Assembly (NCBI GenBank): GCA_946408125.1
Contig: CAMJQW010000021.1
Span: 1 to 34,968, forward strand
Source: an uncultured Fibrobacter sp.
GTDB taxonomy: Bacteria; Fibrobacterota; Fibrobacteria; Fibrobacterales; Fibrobacteraceae
Length of the DNA stretch: 34,968 bases
Direction of reading: 5' to 3'
The translations under genes and the position numbers were made by a program. Shown in pieces: positions 15,438-24,103 of the stretch (its first letter is position 1; every line of letters starts with the position of its first letter). The notes under the pieces were generated by a model. That model was not told the DNA's origin, ran no database searches, and saw nothing but the letters and a program-made list of their open reading frames with translations.

Positions 15438-16855
15438 CAGGTGTAATCTCCGAAGTCTGCGGGGCCCATGTCCGAGCCGTCGTTATACTGGTAATCGGCA
15501 TCCTCGCCGGAGCCGCCATCGTCGAGGGCGTTGCGGAACGTCGTGATGTTCGGCTCGAAGTAGAGCGGGATATCCTTCACGGAACCGTTACGGTGCTTGG
15601 CGACAATGAGCTCGGCCTTGTTGTAGTCTTCTTCCTTGTGGGAACGCACGTAGGGACGTTCCACGAACCACACCATATCTGCATCCTGTTCAATGGAGCC
15701 CGATTCGCGGAGGTCGCTGAGCTGGGGCCTGTCGCGGCCCTTCTCCTCGACTTTACGGCTCAGCTGGGCGAGCGCAATGACCGGGATGTGGAGTTCCTTC
15801 GCGAGAATCTTGAGCCCGCGGGAAATATTGCCAATCGCAACCGCGCGGCTTTCCTCGTTGCCGGTCTTCATCAGCTGGAGGTAGTCGATAATCAGCATAT
15901 CGAGCTGGTCCTTGCGCTTGAGCTCGCGCGCCTTGCTCATGAGTTCCATGATGCCGAGGTCCGCATTGTCGTCCACGTAAAGCGGGGCCTGGTTGATGGG
16001 AGCGACCGTCGCGATAAGGTCGTTCATCTCGTCACGCGAAAGCTTTCCGGAACGGAGCTTGCTCTGGTCCACCTTGGCGCGGGAGCAGAGCAAGCGCTGG
16101 GCAAGCTGCACGCCGTCCATTTCGAGGCTGAAGAAAGCCACCTTGCGATGATAATCGATTGCCGCATTCGCCGCAATGGTAAGCGCGAAAGAGGTCTTGC
16201 CCACGCCGGGACGCGCCGCAAGAATAATCAAGTCCGAATCCTGAAGGCCGTTCGTAAGCTCGTCGAGTTCGGCAATCCCGGTGGGAATACCCGTAATGCC
16301 ATCCTTGCGGTTCGCAAGTCGGTCCAGGAGGGGCGTGACAAACTTCTCAATATGCTGCAGCGACTGTCGCACCTGCTGGTCGGCAATGGAGAAAATCGCC
16401 TTTTCCGCATCCTGAAGAATCTCGTCGGGAGAGAAGGATGCGTCAAGGGACTTCTTGATGGTGTCGTCGGAAGCCTTGATAAGCTGACGGAGCACATACT
16501 TGCTGCGCAGGTGCTGGACGTTCCATTCCACGTTCGCGGAAGACGCCACCGCATCCATCAGGTCGAAAATGTACTCGCGGCCGCCGCACTTCTGGATAAC
16601 GCCTTCCTGTTCCAGTTCCGCGGAAAGCGTCAATACGTCGATGCCCGTACCCATGCGGTACAGCTGGGTCATCGCGTGCCATATCAGGCGGTGGCGTTCA
16701 AAAAAGAAGAAATTGTCGTCGACAATGACCGTAACGACAGAGCCCATCACGTCGGGATCGCGCAGGATTCCGCCAAGCAGGAAACGTTCCGCCTGCTCGT
16801 CCGTCGGAATCGGGCGGTTTTCATACATGGGCTGTTCGTTCACAAATTCAGGCAT
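15437..16855 (-). CDS. dnaB: Replicative DNA helicase DnaB
   Basis: The 472-residue protein has the N-terminal DnaB domain (IPTDEQAERFLLGGILRD near residue 16), a linker, and the RecA-like helicase domain with Walker A ARPGVGKT at 214-221, MLIIDYLQLM as Walker B and QLSRKVEEKGRDRPQLSDLRESGSIEQDAD as the conserved H4/arginine region. There is no intein. It unwinds DNA at the replication fork as a hexamer and recruits primase. The acidic tail DDGGSGEDADYQYNDGSD is unusually rich in Gly/Asp. It lies 26 bases after the uracil-glycosylase-like gene and overlaps mlaE by one base. Confidence 0.96.
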   Translation of the reverse strand: MPEFVNEQPMYENRPIPTDEQAERFLLGGILRDPDVMGSVVTVIVDDNFFFFERHRLIWHAMTQLYRMGTGIDVLTLSAELEQEGVIQKCGGREYIFDLMDAVASSANVEWNVQHLRSKYVLRQLIKASDDTIKKSLDASFSPDEILQDAEKAIFSIADQQVRQSLQHIEKFVTPLLDRLANRKDGITGIPTGIAELDELTNGLQDSDLIILAARPGVGKTSFALTIAANAAIDYHRKVAFFSLEMDGVQLAQRLLCSRAKVDQSKLRSGKLSRDEMNDLIATVAPINQAPLYVDDNADLGIMELMSKARELKRKDQLDMLIIDYLQLMKTGNEESRAVAIGNISRGLKILAKELHIPVIALAQLSRKVEEKGRDRPQLSDLRESGSIEQDADMVWFVERPYVRSHKEEDYNKAELIVAKHRNGSVKDIPLYFEPNITTFRNALDDGGSGEDADYQYNDGSDMGPADFGDYT

Positions 16856-16881
16856 ATCTATCCAAAAGAAATATAAGTTAT

Positions 16882-17697
16882 TTACTCCCTAAAATAGGAG
16901 CAGCGAGGAATGTGGACCTTCCAGGTAACCAACTTGAGCTGCTTGTCGTCAACCATGGCGAAAGCATCCACGAGGGCGCAAGCCTTGAATCCGCCAAATT
17001 CCATGTCGGTACCCGCGCAATCGCCGAAATTCTTGCCCTTGCCGAACACCTGATGGAACAGGGGCTCACCGAAAGTCACCACGACCTGCGGACCGACAAG
17101 CGAAAGTTCCTTTGCAAGCATCCTGCGGAGGGCAGCTTCCAGAAGCGGCGGAATATTGCGCACAGAGGGACTCTTGAAGAAATAGGACACCCCGATATCC
17201 GCCTGGTCGACATGGAGGCTCGCGAAAAGCCTGGAGAGCATGCTTCCCACCGGAGACTCGAAGAAATGCCCTTCGGGAATGTCCGCACGGGGTGCAGAAA
17301 ACAGGAGCAAAAGCCTCGGGTGTTCCGGACCCTCATAGCGCACCAGCGCGGGCGCTCCGGCGTAGATAGCCTCTCCCGCGATCATCCCGTAGAATTCGTC
17401 CAGGGACTGCGCTCCCTCGAACGGAGCAGCGACCTTCTTTACCGTACGCGCGGAAGGCACGTCCACCACCGGAATATCAACCTTCGGCGGAGCCGCCTGT
17501 ACCGCCGGAGACACCGGAGCGCAAGGAGCGGGTTCGGCCACGGCCGCCACAGGACGTGCGGGCGCGGAAGGCGTGCGCATCGCGTGGGCCGGCTTGCTGA
17601 GCGTCCAGGGTTCGTCAAAAAGAATCTCGGAGCCACCCATGTCCATCTGGCCCTGAATATAATTGCGCAATTCGCTGAAATCAAATTCGTCAGGCAT
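16882..17697 (-). CDS. Divergent uracil-DNA glycosylase superfamily protein
   Basis: The 271-residue protein has a short N-terminal helix, an Ala/Pro-rich linker (about 37-85) and a C-terminal domain (about 95-271) that reads like a family 4/5 uracil-DNA glycosylase: LLLLFSAPRADIPEGHFFESPVGSML aligns with the glycine-rich GE-PG-xE-D motif and SLVGPQVVVTFGEPLFHQVFG with the later conserved Li.P.vivtLG segment. However, the usual catalytic and iron-sulfur cysteine residues are not evident, and YFFKSP replaces the normal TNVVKCRPP. It may be an inactive or specialised member. It starts inside the last codons of coaBC (8-base overlap) and precedes dnaB by 26 bases, so it is transcribed with replication genes. 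Assignment is by eye only. Confidence 0.55.
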   Translation of the reverse strand: MPDEFDFSELRNYIQGQMDMGGSEILFDEPWTLSKPAHAMRTPSAPARPVAAVAEPAPCAPVSPAVQAAPPKVDIPVVDVPSARTVKKVAAPFEGAQSLDEFYGMIAGEAIYAGAPALVRYEGPEHPRLLLLFSAPRADIPEGHFFESPVGSMLSRLFASLHVDQADIGVSYFFKSPSVRNIPPLLEAALRRMLAKELSLVGPQVVVTFGEPLFHQVFGKGKNFGDCAGTDMEFGGFKACALVDAFAMVDDKQLKLVTWKVHIPRCSYFRE

Positions 17698-19024
17698 TCA
17701 GGCGCTCCAGGCAAAAGTTCAAAACAGTCTCGGCCAGGTCGACCTTCCCGCCCATGGCAAGCGGCGGTACCGGCTTATCCTTTTCCACCAGCGCATAGCG
17801 CACGCAATCATGCCCGAATCCGGAATCGCTCGCGACAGGCGCGTTCAGCAGGAGCGCATCGGCACCGCTCTTCTCGAGTTTCTCGGCGGCATGTTCCTCG
17901 AAGTGGTCGGTCTCGAGCGCGAAACCCACGATGACCTGATTACGGTTAAGCGGGTGCGAAAGCCCGCTCTCGCCGGTACGGGATGCTCCGGCATTCTGGT
18001 TACGGGATGCGCGGGCCGCGGTGCAGTCGCGCAGGATGTTCGGGTTCGGCACGAGTTCCAGCACGAGCTGGCTACGGCTGTCCTTGATTTTGGAATCGGC
18101 GGCGTGGGCGGGGCGGTAGTCCGCTACCGCCGCGCAATGCACGACGGCGTCCGCACTTTCGAGCCGCGACATCACGGCGTCGTGCATCTCCCGGGCGCTT
18201 TGCACGCGGGTCACCTTGACACCGCCCGGGAACGCCGCCTCCATCGGGCCCGCGACGACTTCGACTTCAAAGCCGTTCGCATAGAATACCGAGGCGAGCG
18301 CGACGGCCGTCTTGCCGCTGCTGCGGTTGGAAATGTAACGCACCGGATCGATCGCTTCTTCGGTACGGCCCGCGGTCAGGAGCACCTTATGGCCGTGGCC
18401 GGGAAGAGTTTCATCCAGAGTCGGGTCGATGTCCTGGGCGACTGGGAATGCGGGCGGTTCGGGGGCGTTGCGGGGGTGACAAAGCGCGGCCCCTTCCAGC
18501 CACTTCACAATCTCTGCCGGTTCCATCAGGCGGCCCTGCCCCACTTCGCCGCAGGCGAGTTCTCCGGCCGGAGATTCAAGCACGGTCGTGCCTTCGAAGC
18601 CGCGCAAAATTTCGAGGTTGCGTTTTACCGCCGGGCTATTGTACATCGCGACATTCATCGCGGGAGCAATCACGCGCGGGCACGTGCAGCTCATGAAGCA
18701 GAGGCTGACGGGATCGTCGGCAATACCGCAGGCGAACTTGCCGATGACATTCGCGGTCGCGGGCACCACCAGGTAAAGGTCCGCCCATCGCGGGAAATCG
18801 ATATGCTGGAAAGGACGCGCCTCGACGGTCCCGTTCTTGAGGTAGACGGGGCACTTGGAGAGGCTCGCGAACGTAAGCGGCGCCACGAACTCAGTCGCGG
18901 CCTCGGTCATGCACACACGCACAACCGCTCCTTTCTTCTGCAAAAGGCGCAAGAGTTCGCAGCTCTTGTACACGGCGATTCCGCCCGAGACTCCGAGGAG
19001 GATTTTCTTTCCAGCCAAGTTCAT
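17690..19024 (-). CDS. coaBC: Bifunctional phosphopantothenoylcysteine decarboxylase / phosphopantothenate--cysteine ligase
   Basis: The 444-residue protein fuses CoaC (1-180: GVSGGIAVYKS, catalytic His74 in HIDF, PAMN at 121-124, Cys158 in GELACGEVGQGRL) to CoaB (about 210-444: LLTAGRTEEAIDPVRYISNRSSGK, HCAAVADY). It makes 4'-phosphopantetheine for coenzyme A. Two segments look inserted: a Pro/Ala linker at 182-205 whose DNA contains the REP-like core GCGGGGGTGAC, and residues 335-362 between NPNILRDC and VIVGFALET, where most CoaB proteins have only a few residues. No ribosome site is seen; a TAATTT box lies 9 bases before the ATG. It opens the operon coaBC-UDG-like-dnaB-mlaEF. Confidence 0.94.
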   Translation of the reverse strand: MNLAGKKILLGVSGGIAVYKSCELLRLLQKKGAVVRVCMTEAATEFVAPLTFASLSKCPVYLKNGTVEARPFQHIDFPRWADLYLVVPATANVIGKFACGIADDPVSLCFMSCTCPRVIAPAMNVAMYNSPAVKRNLEILRGFEGTTVLESPAGELACGEVGQGRLMEPAEIVKWLEGAALCHPRNAPEPPAFPVAQDIDPTLDETLPGHGHKVLLTAGRTEEAIDPVRYISNRSSGKTAVALASVFYANGFEVEVVAGPMEAAFPGGVKVTRVQSAREMHDAVMSRLESADAVVHCAAVADYRPAHAADSKIKDSRSQLVLELVPNPNILRDCTAARASRNQNAGASRTGESGLSHPLNRNQVIVGFALETDHFEEHAAEKLEKSGADALLLNAPVASDSGFGHDCVRYALVEKDKPVPPLAMGGKVDLAETVLNFCLERLNA

Positions 19025-19043
19025 ATAGAAAGCAAATTAGAAA

Positions 19044-19074
19044 TTTTACCGGAGGGCCTTCCCCCGGGTAAAAG
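19044..19074. other. GC-rich hairpin between rpsA and coaBC
   Basis: TTTACC/GGTAAA arms enclose a GGAGGG/CCCCC inner stem, giving a long imperfect hairpin just before the coaBC promoter region. It could be a second terminator after rpsA (the minus-strand side ends in AAAATTT) or a leader structure. Confidence 0.45.
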
Positions 19075-19105
19075 AAAATCCCGCAGGCTAATGCCCACGG
19101 GACTT
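19075..19105 (-). terminator. Terminator of rpsA
   Basis: On the minus strand TCCCG-TG-GGC and GCC-TG-CGGGA pair around loop ATTA, with one 2x2 mismatch, then TTTTCTTTT. It starts 20 bases after the rpsA stop codon. Confidence 0.8.
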
Positions 19106-19124
19106 TCTTAATTCTGGGAAGAAA

Positions 19125-20918
19125 TTAGGCTTCTTCAGCAGGCTTTTCAGCGGCTTCTTCGGCCGGCTTTTCAGCCTTCTTCTTGGAGGCCTTCTTCTTC
19201 GGGGCGGCGGCTTCACCGATGGTGGTGCCAGATTCGCCCGGCTTGTGAGAGTCCATCCAAGCCTTGAGCTCAGCGGATTCACGGTTCTTGAAGTAGTCAA
19301 CCACAGAGAGGAAGATCTTACGGTTGTTCTGATCGATTTCGGTCACGACAGCCGGAACTTCGTCGCCAACCTTGAATGCATCGGCCGGAACCTTGATGTA
19401 TTCAGCGGTGAGCTTGGAGACCGGGATGAAGCCTTCGATACCGTCGTTCAGTTCAACCACGACGCCGCGGTCGAGCATGCGGACAATCTTGCCCTTGACT
19501 TCGGAATCAACCGGGAACGTGGTTTCGACAGAATCCCACGGATCTTCGGTGAGGTGCTTCATGGAGAGGGAAATGCGGCGCTTTTCCTTATCGACAGCGA
19601 GCACGACGCATTCGACCTTGTCACCCTTCTTGACCATTTCGTTCGGATGGGTGATCTTCTTGGTCCAGGACATGTCGGACACGTGGATGAGGCCATCAAC
19701 ACCTTCCTTGATTTCGACGAAGGCGCCGAAGGAAGCGATGTTGCGGATTTCACCAACCACGCGGGCACCCGGCGGAAGTTCGGTTTCGATAGAATCCCAC
19801 GGATCAGATTCGAGCTGCTTCATGCCGAGAGAGATACGTTCTGCATCTTCTTCAACCTTGAGCACGACAGCTTCAACTTCCTGACCAACGGTGAGGATCT
19901 TGGACGGGTGCTTGACATGCTGAGTCCAGGACATTTCGGAAACGTGGATGAGGCCTTCAACGCCGCTATCCAGTTCAACGAATGCACCGTAATCGGTAAT
20001 GGAAACAACCTTACCCTTAACGATAGCGCCTTCCGGATAACGTTCGGCGATATCCTTCCACGGATGCGGCTTAAGCTGCTTCATGCCGAGAGAGATGCGT
20101 TCCTTCTTGTCGTTGAAGTCGAGAACCATAACTTCGACTTCCTGGCCGAGCTGGAGCAATTCGGTCGGGTGGTTGATGCGCTTGTAGCTCATGTCGGTGA
20201 TGTGGAGGAGGCCGTCTACGCCGCCGAGGTCAATGAATGCACCGAAGTCGGTGATGTTCTTGACGATACCCTTGCGGACCTGACCCTTCTCGAGAGTTTC
20301 GAGAACGTCGCCACGCTGCTTGTTGCGTTCTTCTTCGAGAACAACACGGCGAGAAACGACGATGTTGCGGCGAGCCTTGTTGACCTTGATAACCTTGAGG
20401 TCGAATTCCTGACCGATGAGGGCGTTGATGTCCGGGATCTGACGGAGGTCGATCTGGGAACCCGGGAGGAAGGCGTCGATGCCGAACAGGTCGACAACCA
20501 CACCGCCCTTGATGCGCTTGGTGAGCTTGCCGCGGACAACTTCGTTGTTTTCGAAGGCAACGCGGATGCGTTCCCACACGCGGGCGAAGTCGGCGCGCTG
20601 CTTGGAGAGCACGAGACGACCATCTTCGTCTTCGAGCTTCTCGACATAAACTTCGATTTCAGAACCGATTTCGAGGGAGTCCGTGTCCTTGAATTCAGCA
20701 CGATCAATGACACCTTCGGACTTGTAGTTCACGTCGACGAGGACTTCCTGGTCGTTCACCTGGCTGATCTTGCCGGTAACAACCTTGCCCTGTTCGAGGC
20801 AATCCATGCCAGCGTAGATGTCGGCGTTGGCCTTGCGGAAGTTCGGGCTGCATTCACCTTGAGCAGCGAGGATTTCAGCGAGGTCTTCCTGGGTTCCGAA
20901 TTTGAGATTTTGAGACAT
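19125..20918 (-). CDS. rpsA: 30S ribosomal protein S1
   Basis: The 597-residue protein consists of six S1 (OB-fold) RNA-binding repeats, each recognisable by GAF(V/I)(D/E)L-type cores followed by LIHVSEMSW or LLHITDMSY. It ends in a Lys/Ala/Glu-rich tail (AAPKKKASKKKAEK and EEAAEKPAEEA). The first two repeats have the diverged ribosome-binding form. S1 helps load mRNAs that lack strong ribosome sites, which fits a genome with many such starts. The leader has no Shine-Dalgarno (CCAAACAAAACAAT before ATG), as also seen for rpsA in other bacteria. It lies 35 bases after cmk, the conserved cmk-rpsA order, and ends at a terminator. Confidence 0.97.
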   Translation of the reverse strand: MSQNLKFGTQEDLAEILAAQGECSPNFRKANADIYAGMDCLEQGKVVTGKISQVNDQEVLVDVNYKSEGVIDRAEFKDTDSLEIGSEIEVYVEKLEDEDGRLVLSKQRADFARVWERIRVAFENNEVVRGKLTKRIKGGVVVDLFGIDAFLPGSQIDLRQIPDINALIGQEFDLKVIKVNKARRNIVVSRRVVLEEERNKQRGDVLETLEKGQVRKGIVKNITDFGAFIDLGGVDGLLHITDMSYKRINHPTELLQLGQEVEVMVLDFNDKKERISLGMKQLKPHPWKDIAERYPEGAIVKGKVVSITDYGAFVELDSGVEGLIHVSEMSWTQHVKHPSKILTVGQEVEAVVLKVEEDAERISLGMKQLESDPWDSIETELPPGARVVGEIRNIASFGAFVEIKEGVDGLIHVSDMSWTKKITHPNEMVKKGDKVECVVLAVDKEKRRISLSMKHLTEDPWDSVETTFPVDSEVKGKIVRMLDRGVVVELNDGIEGFIPVSKLTAEYIKVPADAFKVGDEVPAVVTEIDQNNRKIFLSVVDYFKNRESAELKAWMDSHKPGESGTTIGEAAAPKKKASKKKAEKPAEEAAEKPAEEA

Positions 20919-20953
20919 ATTGTTTTGTTTGGTTGCGGTACAAAGGATTCAAG

Positions 20954-21625
20954 CTACGCCACTACACCTACGTAGTCGAGAATCTTTTGGACCTGTTGTT
21001 GGATTGAGATGTGTGTAGTGTCAATTTCTATAGCGTCGTCCGCCTTCTTGAGCGGAGCATTCGCGCGGGAAGAGTCCAGGCGGTCGCGTTCGACCAGGTT
21101 CTCGAGGACTTCTTCCAGGGTAACTTTTTCGCCTTTCTCAAGGAGTTCCTTGTAGCGGCGTTCGGCACGGACCTTCACGTCCGTCACCATGAAAAACTTG
21201 TACTTGGCATCGGGGAAAACGACCGTGCCGATATCGCGGCCGTCCAGGATGCAGCTCTGCTTTTTGCCGATTTCGCGCTGCTGAGCGGTCAGGGCGGCGC
21301 GGACCGACGGGAGGGCGCAGTAGACACTCACGTTGCTCGAGACCTTCATCCCGCGGATTTCGGATTCGCGGCACACGCCGTTGATGAGGATGTGGTTCTC
21401 GGCATCGAACCCGAGCTTGAGGTTCGCGAGCAGGTTGTCCATGGCAGGGCCGTCCTCGGCGGGCAGTCCGGCATCAAGGGCGGCAAGCGTCACGGCGCGG
21501 TACATGGCGCCCGTGTCGAGGTAGGTAATACCGAGAGTCTTCGCCACGATCTTCGCGGTGGTACTCTTGCCGGTACCCGACCCGCCGTCGATGGCTATAA
21601 CGTAATTTTCGCCGCTCTTACTCAT
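20954..21625 (-). CDS. cmk: Cytidylate kinase
   Basis: The 223-residue enzyme phosphorylates CMP and dCMP. It has the P-loop GGSGTGKS at 14-21, YLDTGAMYRAVTLAAL for nucleoside binding and DGRDIGTVVFPDA, typical of bacterial Cmk. Its place just upstream of rpsA is conserved in many bacteria. There is no ribosome site; on the minus strand TAAATT lies 11 bases before the ATG and TTGGAC a further 16 bases up, a possible promoter giving a very short leader. Confidence 0.96.
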   Translation of the reverse strand: MSKSGENYVIAIDGGSGTGKSTTAKIVAKTLGITYLDTGAMYRAVTLAALDAGLPAEDGPAMDNLLANLKLGFDAENHILINGVCRESEIRGMKVSSNVSVYCALPSVRAALTAQQREIGKKQSCILDGRDIGTVVFPDAKYKFFMVTDVKVRAERRYKELLEKGEKVTLEEVLENLVERDRLDSSRANAPLKKADDAIEIDTTHISIQQQVQKILDYVGVVA

Positions 21626-21636
21626 GAGTGGGCGTA

Positions 21637-21664
21637 AATTTAGAATTATTTCTCACCCGTCCAA
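21637..21664 (-). promoter_or_regulatory. Possible promoter of cmk-rpsA
   Basis: TAAATT (21637-21642) and a weak -35 TTGGAC 16 bases further upstream on the minus strand. The box has the same TAAATT form as the infC promoter. The start of transcription would fall about 5 bases before the ATG. Confidence 0.45.
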
Positions 21665-21668
21665 GGGC

Positions 21669-22085
21669 CTAGAACGTGTCGTAATAGTAATAATAGGCCT
21701 TTCCGTCCCATGTATCCAGGATAATGAGCTCGTCGCCGTCGGCATAGACCGTAATTTCCAGGTTTCCGTCGTAGAACTGGTAAAAATAGCGGCCATGGTC
21801 ATAGCCCTCGGTGTACTCGACCTCGTCGTAGCGGGAGATCTCGTCGTCAATCCTGAGCGAGGCAAATCCATCGTACTCGATTCTCAGGTCGACCGTCATG
21901 TGCGGGCTCAGCGCCGACATGTCGGTACAGTCGTAGGGGCCCGCGTTGTCGTAGCGGCACTCCGCGCTGTAAAAGTAGTGGTAACGGCGATGGAAGCGGT
22001 CGTCCTTGGACGAATCGCCCGCGGTCCAGTCACCGCAGGCAGCCAGCAGGAGCATCATCGAAATTGCAAGGATTATCCGTTTCAA
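21669..22085 (-). CDS. Small Tyr/Asp-rich lipoprotein, function unknown
   Basis: The 138-residue protein has a clear lipoprotein signal, MKRIILAISMMLLLAAC, with the lipid Cys at 17. The mature part is rich in Tyr, Asp and Phe (HRRYHYFYSAEC, YDHGRYFYQFYDG, KAYYYYYDTF) and contains two further cysteines (C43 and C53 region) that could pair. The predicted beta-strand pattern suggests a small beta sandwich. I do not recognise the family. It lies 61 bases after the neighbouring lipoprotein gene, from which it is separated by a terminator. Confidence 0.65.
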   Translation of the reverse strand: MKRIILAISMMLLLAACGDWTAGDSSKDDRFHRRYHYFYSAECRYDNAGPYDCTDMSALSPHMTVDLRIEYDGFASLRIDDEISRYDEVEYTEGYDHGRYFYQFYDGNLEITVYADGDELIILDTWDGKAYYYYYDTF

Positions 22086-22096
22086 AGTTTCACCTA

Positions 22097-22125
22097 TAAA
22101 AAACCCCCGACCTTGGCCGAGGGAA
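22097..22125 (-). terminator. Terminator of the coiled-coil lipoprotein gene
   Basis: On the minus strand CCCTCGGCC pairs with GGTCGGGGG (two G-U pairs) around loop AA, followed by TTTTTT. It lies 22 bases past the stop at 22147. Confidence 0.82.
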
Positions 22126-22146
22126 AGATTCAGAACAAACTAACTA

Positions 22147-22752
22147 TTACTCGGATTCGTAGTCGCCGTGGATTTCCTCTTCGGCTTCTTCGACATCAGG
22201 ATCCTGGTACTGTTCCGGAGCCTGGAGGTCACGGGTACTACCGTACTTGCGCTTTTCCTCGTCGGTCAGCTTGTTGGAGTAGACAATCTCTTCCTGTTCC
22301 TGGTGAGCGGCCTCAGCCTCTTCCTGCAGGACCTTCTTGCCTTCCTCGATGCGGCGCTTGATGCGGGCATCTTCCATTTCCTTGAGGTTCGTACCGACCT
22401 TGGCCTGGTTTTCGGACATCACGTAGCGTTCGTTAGCCTCGTCCATGGCGTCCTTGATACCCACCAAGCGGCCGTGACGGTCCACTTCGAGACCGGCCTT
22501 GCGGAGGGTGGACAGCGGCAGACGGCGGGCGGCCACCTTGTATTCATCCTTGAATTCGTAGCCGTCGGGGCTAATGGCGTTCGCTTCGTCCTCGGTCACA
22601 TACTCGAGGGCTTCCTGCCAACGGGAACCCTGCACACAAGACGTAAAACCGACAAGGGCTGTGTCGAGAGCTTCCGGATCATCGGACCTGGAACCGGCAC
22701 ACGCGGAGAAAATAAGCGAGAAAAATGTAAGACCCAATAAAATTTTTTTCAT
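22147..22752 (-). CDS. Lipoprotein with charged C-terminal helix, function unknown
   Basis: The start at 22752 is fixed by a strong GGAGG 8 bases upstream; a longer frame to 22818 would hide the signal peptide. The 201-residue protein has a lipobox FSAC (Cys18), then a region of about 70 residues (ALDTALVGFTSCVQGSRWQEALEYVTEDEANAI) that resembles small helical DUF4878/tetratricopeptide-like folds. A long highly charged segment (roughly 105-165, EMEDARIKRRIEEGKKVLQE) is likely to form a coiled coil, and the tail is acidic. A TATATTTG box lies about 35 bases before the ATG. I do not recognise a named family; a periplasmic scaffold role is only a guess. Confidence 0.7.
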   Translation of the reverse strand: MKKILLGLTFFSLIFSACAGSRSDDPEALDTALVGFTSCVQGSRWQEALEYVTEDEANAISPDGYEFKDEYKVAARRLPLSTLRKAGLEVDRHGRLVGIKDAMDEANERYVMSENQAKVGTNLKEMEDARIKRRIEEGKKVLQEEAEAAHQEQEEIVYSNKLTDEEKRKYGSTRDLQAPEQYQDPDVEEAEEEIHGDYESE

Positions 22753-22874
22753 GTGGTTATACCTCCGAAAAAATAATCCCTTGACAAATATATAACAATT
22801 TTCGGCAAATTTCGCCATATCCCGCGAAAATTTTTCGCATTTTGGGCCCCGCTTTTGCTATTTTGGACGCCGTT

Positions 22875-24047
22875 ATGAGTGAAAATGCAGATATTTACCG
22901 CATCAAGACTGCCGACGACAGGGAAATCATCCTCATCGGCACAGCACACATCTCTCAGGCTTCCAAGGAACTTGTTCGGGAGACCATAGAGAACGAGCAC
23001 CCCGATACGGTCTGCATCGAATTGGACGAGGGTCGACTCCAGTCCATCCGCGACCCGGAACGCTGGAAAAAGACGGACCTGAAGGAAGTCATCAAGAAAA
23101 AGCAGCTCGCGACCCTCATAGCGAACCTCGTCCTCGGGTCTTACCAGAAAAGGATGGGCGACCAGACCGGCGTAAAACCCGGGTCGGAACTCAAGGAAGC
23201 GGCGGACATCGCCAGCTCCAAGGACATTCCCATCGTCCTCGCCGACCGCGACATCAAGATTACGCTCAAGCGCACCTGGGCCTGCACGCCCTGGTACCGC
23301 AAGATCAGCCTGCTCGGGGGCCTTTTCGGGAGCATCTTCGACAAGACCGAAATCAGCGAAGAAGACCTCGAGAACATCAAGGAGCAGGACGCGCTGAACA
23401 GCATGATGCAGGAATTCGGCAGGACATTCCCCGAAGTGAAGCAGGTGCTCATAGACGAACGCGACCAGTACCTCGCCAGTAAGATAAAGGGTGCCGCAGG
23501 TAAGAAAGTAGTCGCTGTCGTCGGTGCGGGGCACGTGAAAGGCATCGTGAAGATCATCAGCGAAAACATCGAGCTCCCAAGCGAAGAATCCATCACGAAA
23601 ATCCCGAAGGGTTCCCCGCTATGGAAAATCATCGGATGGGCCATTCCTGCAGCCATCATCGCAAGCATCGTTTTCGTAGGCTACGAAGCAGGTGTCGAGA
23701 AGGCCGGACAGCTGAGCCTGCAGTGGGCCATGCTCACCGGAGGCGGGGCCATGCTCGGCGCCATCATCGCCGGAGGACACCCACTGACCATACTCGTGGC
23801 GCTAGTCGCCGCCCCCTTCACGGGACTTACACCGCTCATCGGGGTCGGATTCTTCACTGCCCTCACTCAAGTGTACATGAGGCCGCCGCGCGTATCCGAA
23901 ATGGAAACGCTTTCCGACGACATCTGGCAGGTAAGGCACTGGTGGAAGAACCGCGTGACGCGCGTGATGCTCTGCTTCCTGTGTCCGGGAATTCCCGCGA
24001 TTGTCGGCAAGATCCTCGCGATATTCAAGATTTACCAGGCGTTTTAG
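22875..24047 (+). CDS. TraB/PrgY-family membrane protein
   Basis: The 390-residue protein opens with a TraB/TIKI-type domain: IGTAHIS (Gly22-His25), then CIELDEGR, VLADRDIKITLKR and the later AVVGAGHVKGI with the paired GH motif. These are the conserved residues of TraB proteins, some of which are metalloprotease-like. The C-terminal third has four or so hydrophobic segments (IPAAIIASIVFVGYEA, GGGAMLGAIIAGG, TILVALVAAPFTGL, MLCFLCPGIPAIVG). PrgY of enterococcal plasmids, a relative, limits peptide pheromone activity; the role of chromosomal members is unknown. The ATG at 22875 gives the usual N-terminus. No ribosome site is present; TATTTT sits 10 bases upstream. Confidence 0.88.
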   Translation: MSENADIYRIKTADDREIILIGTAHISQASKELVRETIENEHPDTVCIELDEGRLQSIRDPERWKKTDLKEVIKKKQLATLIANLVLGSYQKRMGDQTGVKPGSELKEAADIASSKDIPIVLADRDIKITLKRTWACTPWYRKISLLGGLFGSIFDKTEISEEDLENIKEQDALNSMMQEFGRTFPEVKQVLIDERDQYLASKIKGAAGKKVVAVVGAGHVKGIVKIISENIELPSEESITKIPKGSPLWKIIGWAIPAAIIASIVFVGYEAGVEKAGQLSLQWAMLTGGGAMLGAIIAGGHPLTILVALVAAPFTGLTPLIGVGFFTALTQVYMRPPRVSEMETLSDDIWQVRHWWKNRVTRVMLCFLCPGIPAIVGKILAIFKIYQAF

Positions 24048-24063
24048 CCGGGCAACTGCCGCC

Positions 24064-24092
24064 TAGACAAACCGGCAAAAGTTTACTACATT
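24064..24092 (+). promoter_or_regulatory. Promoter of tRNA-Ser
   Basis: TAGACA (24064-24069) and TACATT (24087-24092) are spaced by 17 bases. The -10 box ends 11 bases before the mature 5' end of the tRNA, exactly as at tRNA-Gly, so transcription should begin about 5 bases upstream of the tRNA. Confidence 0.75.
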
Positions 24093-24103
24093 ATGCGAAC
24101 CTT

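Noticed and set aside
17663..19111. 482-codon plus-strand frame over coaBC
   Set aside because: Arg/His-rich shadow spanning the whole gene; arises from GC-biased codon use.
19245..20975. 576-codon plus-strand frame over rpsA
   Set aside because: Asp/Phe/Val-rich mirror of the S1 repeats; not a real protein.
22781..22786. Perfect TTGACA on the plus strand before the TraB-family gene
   Set aside because: No -10 box lies 16-18 bases downstream, so it does not form a promoter with anything nearby.
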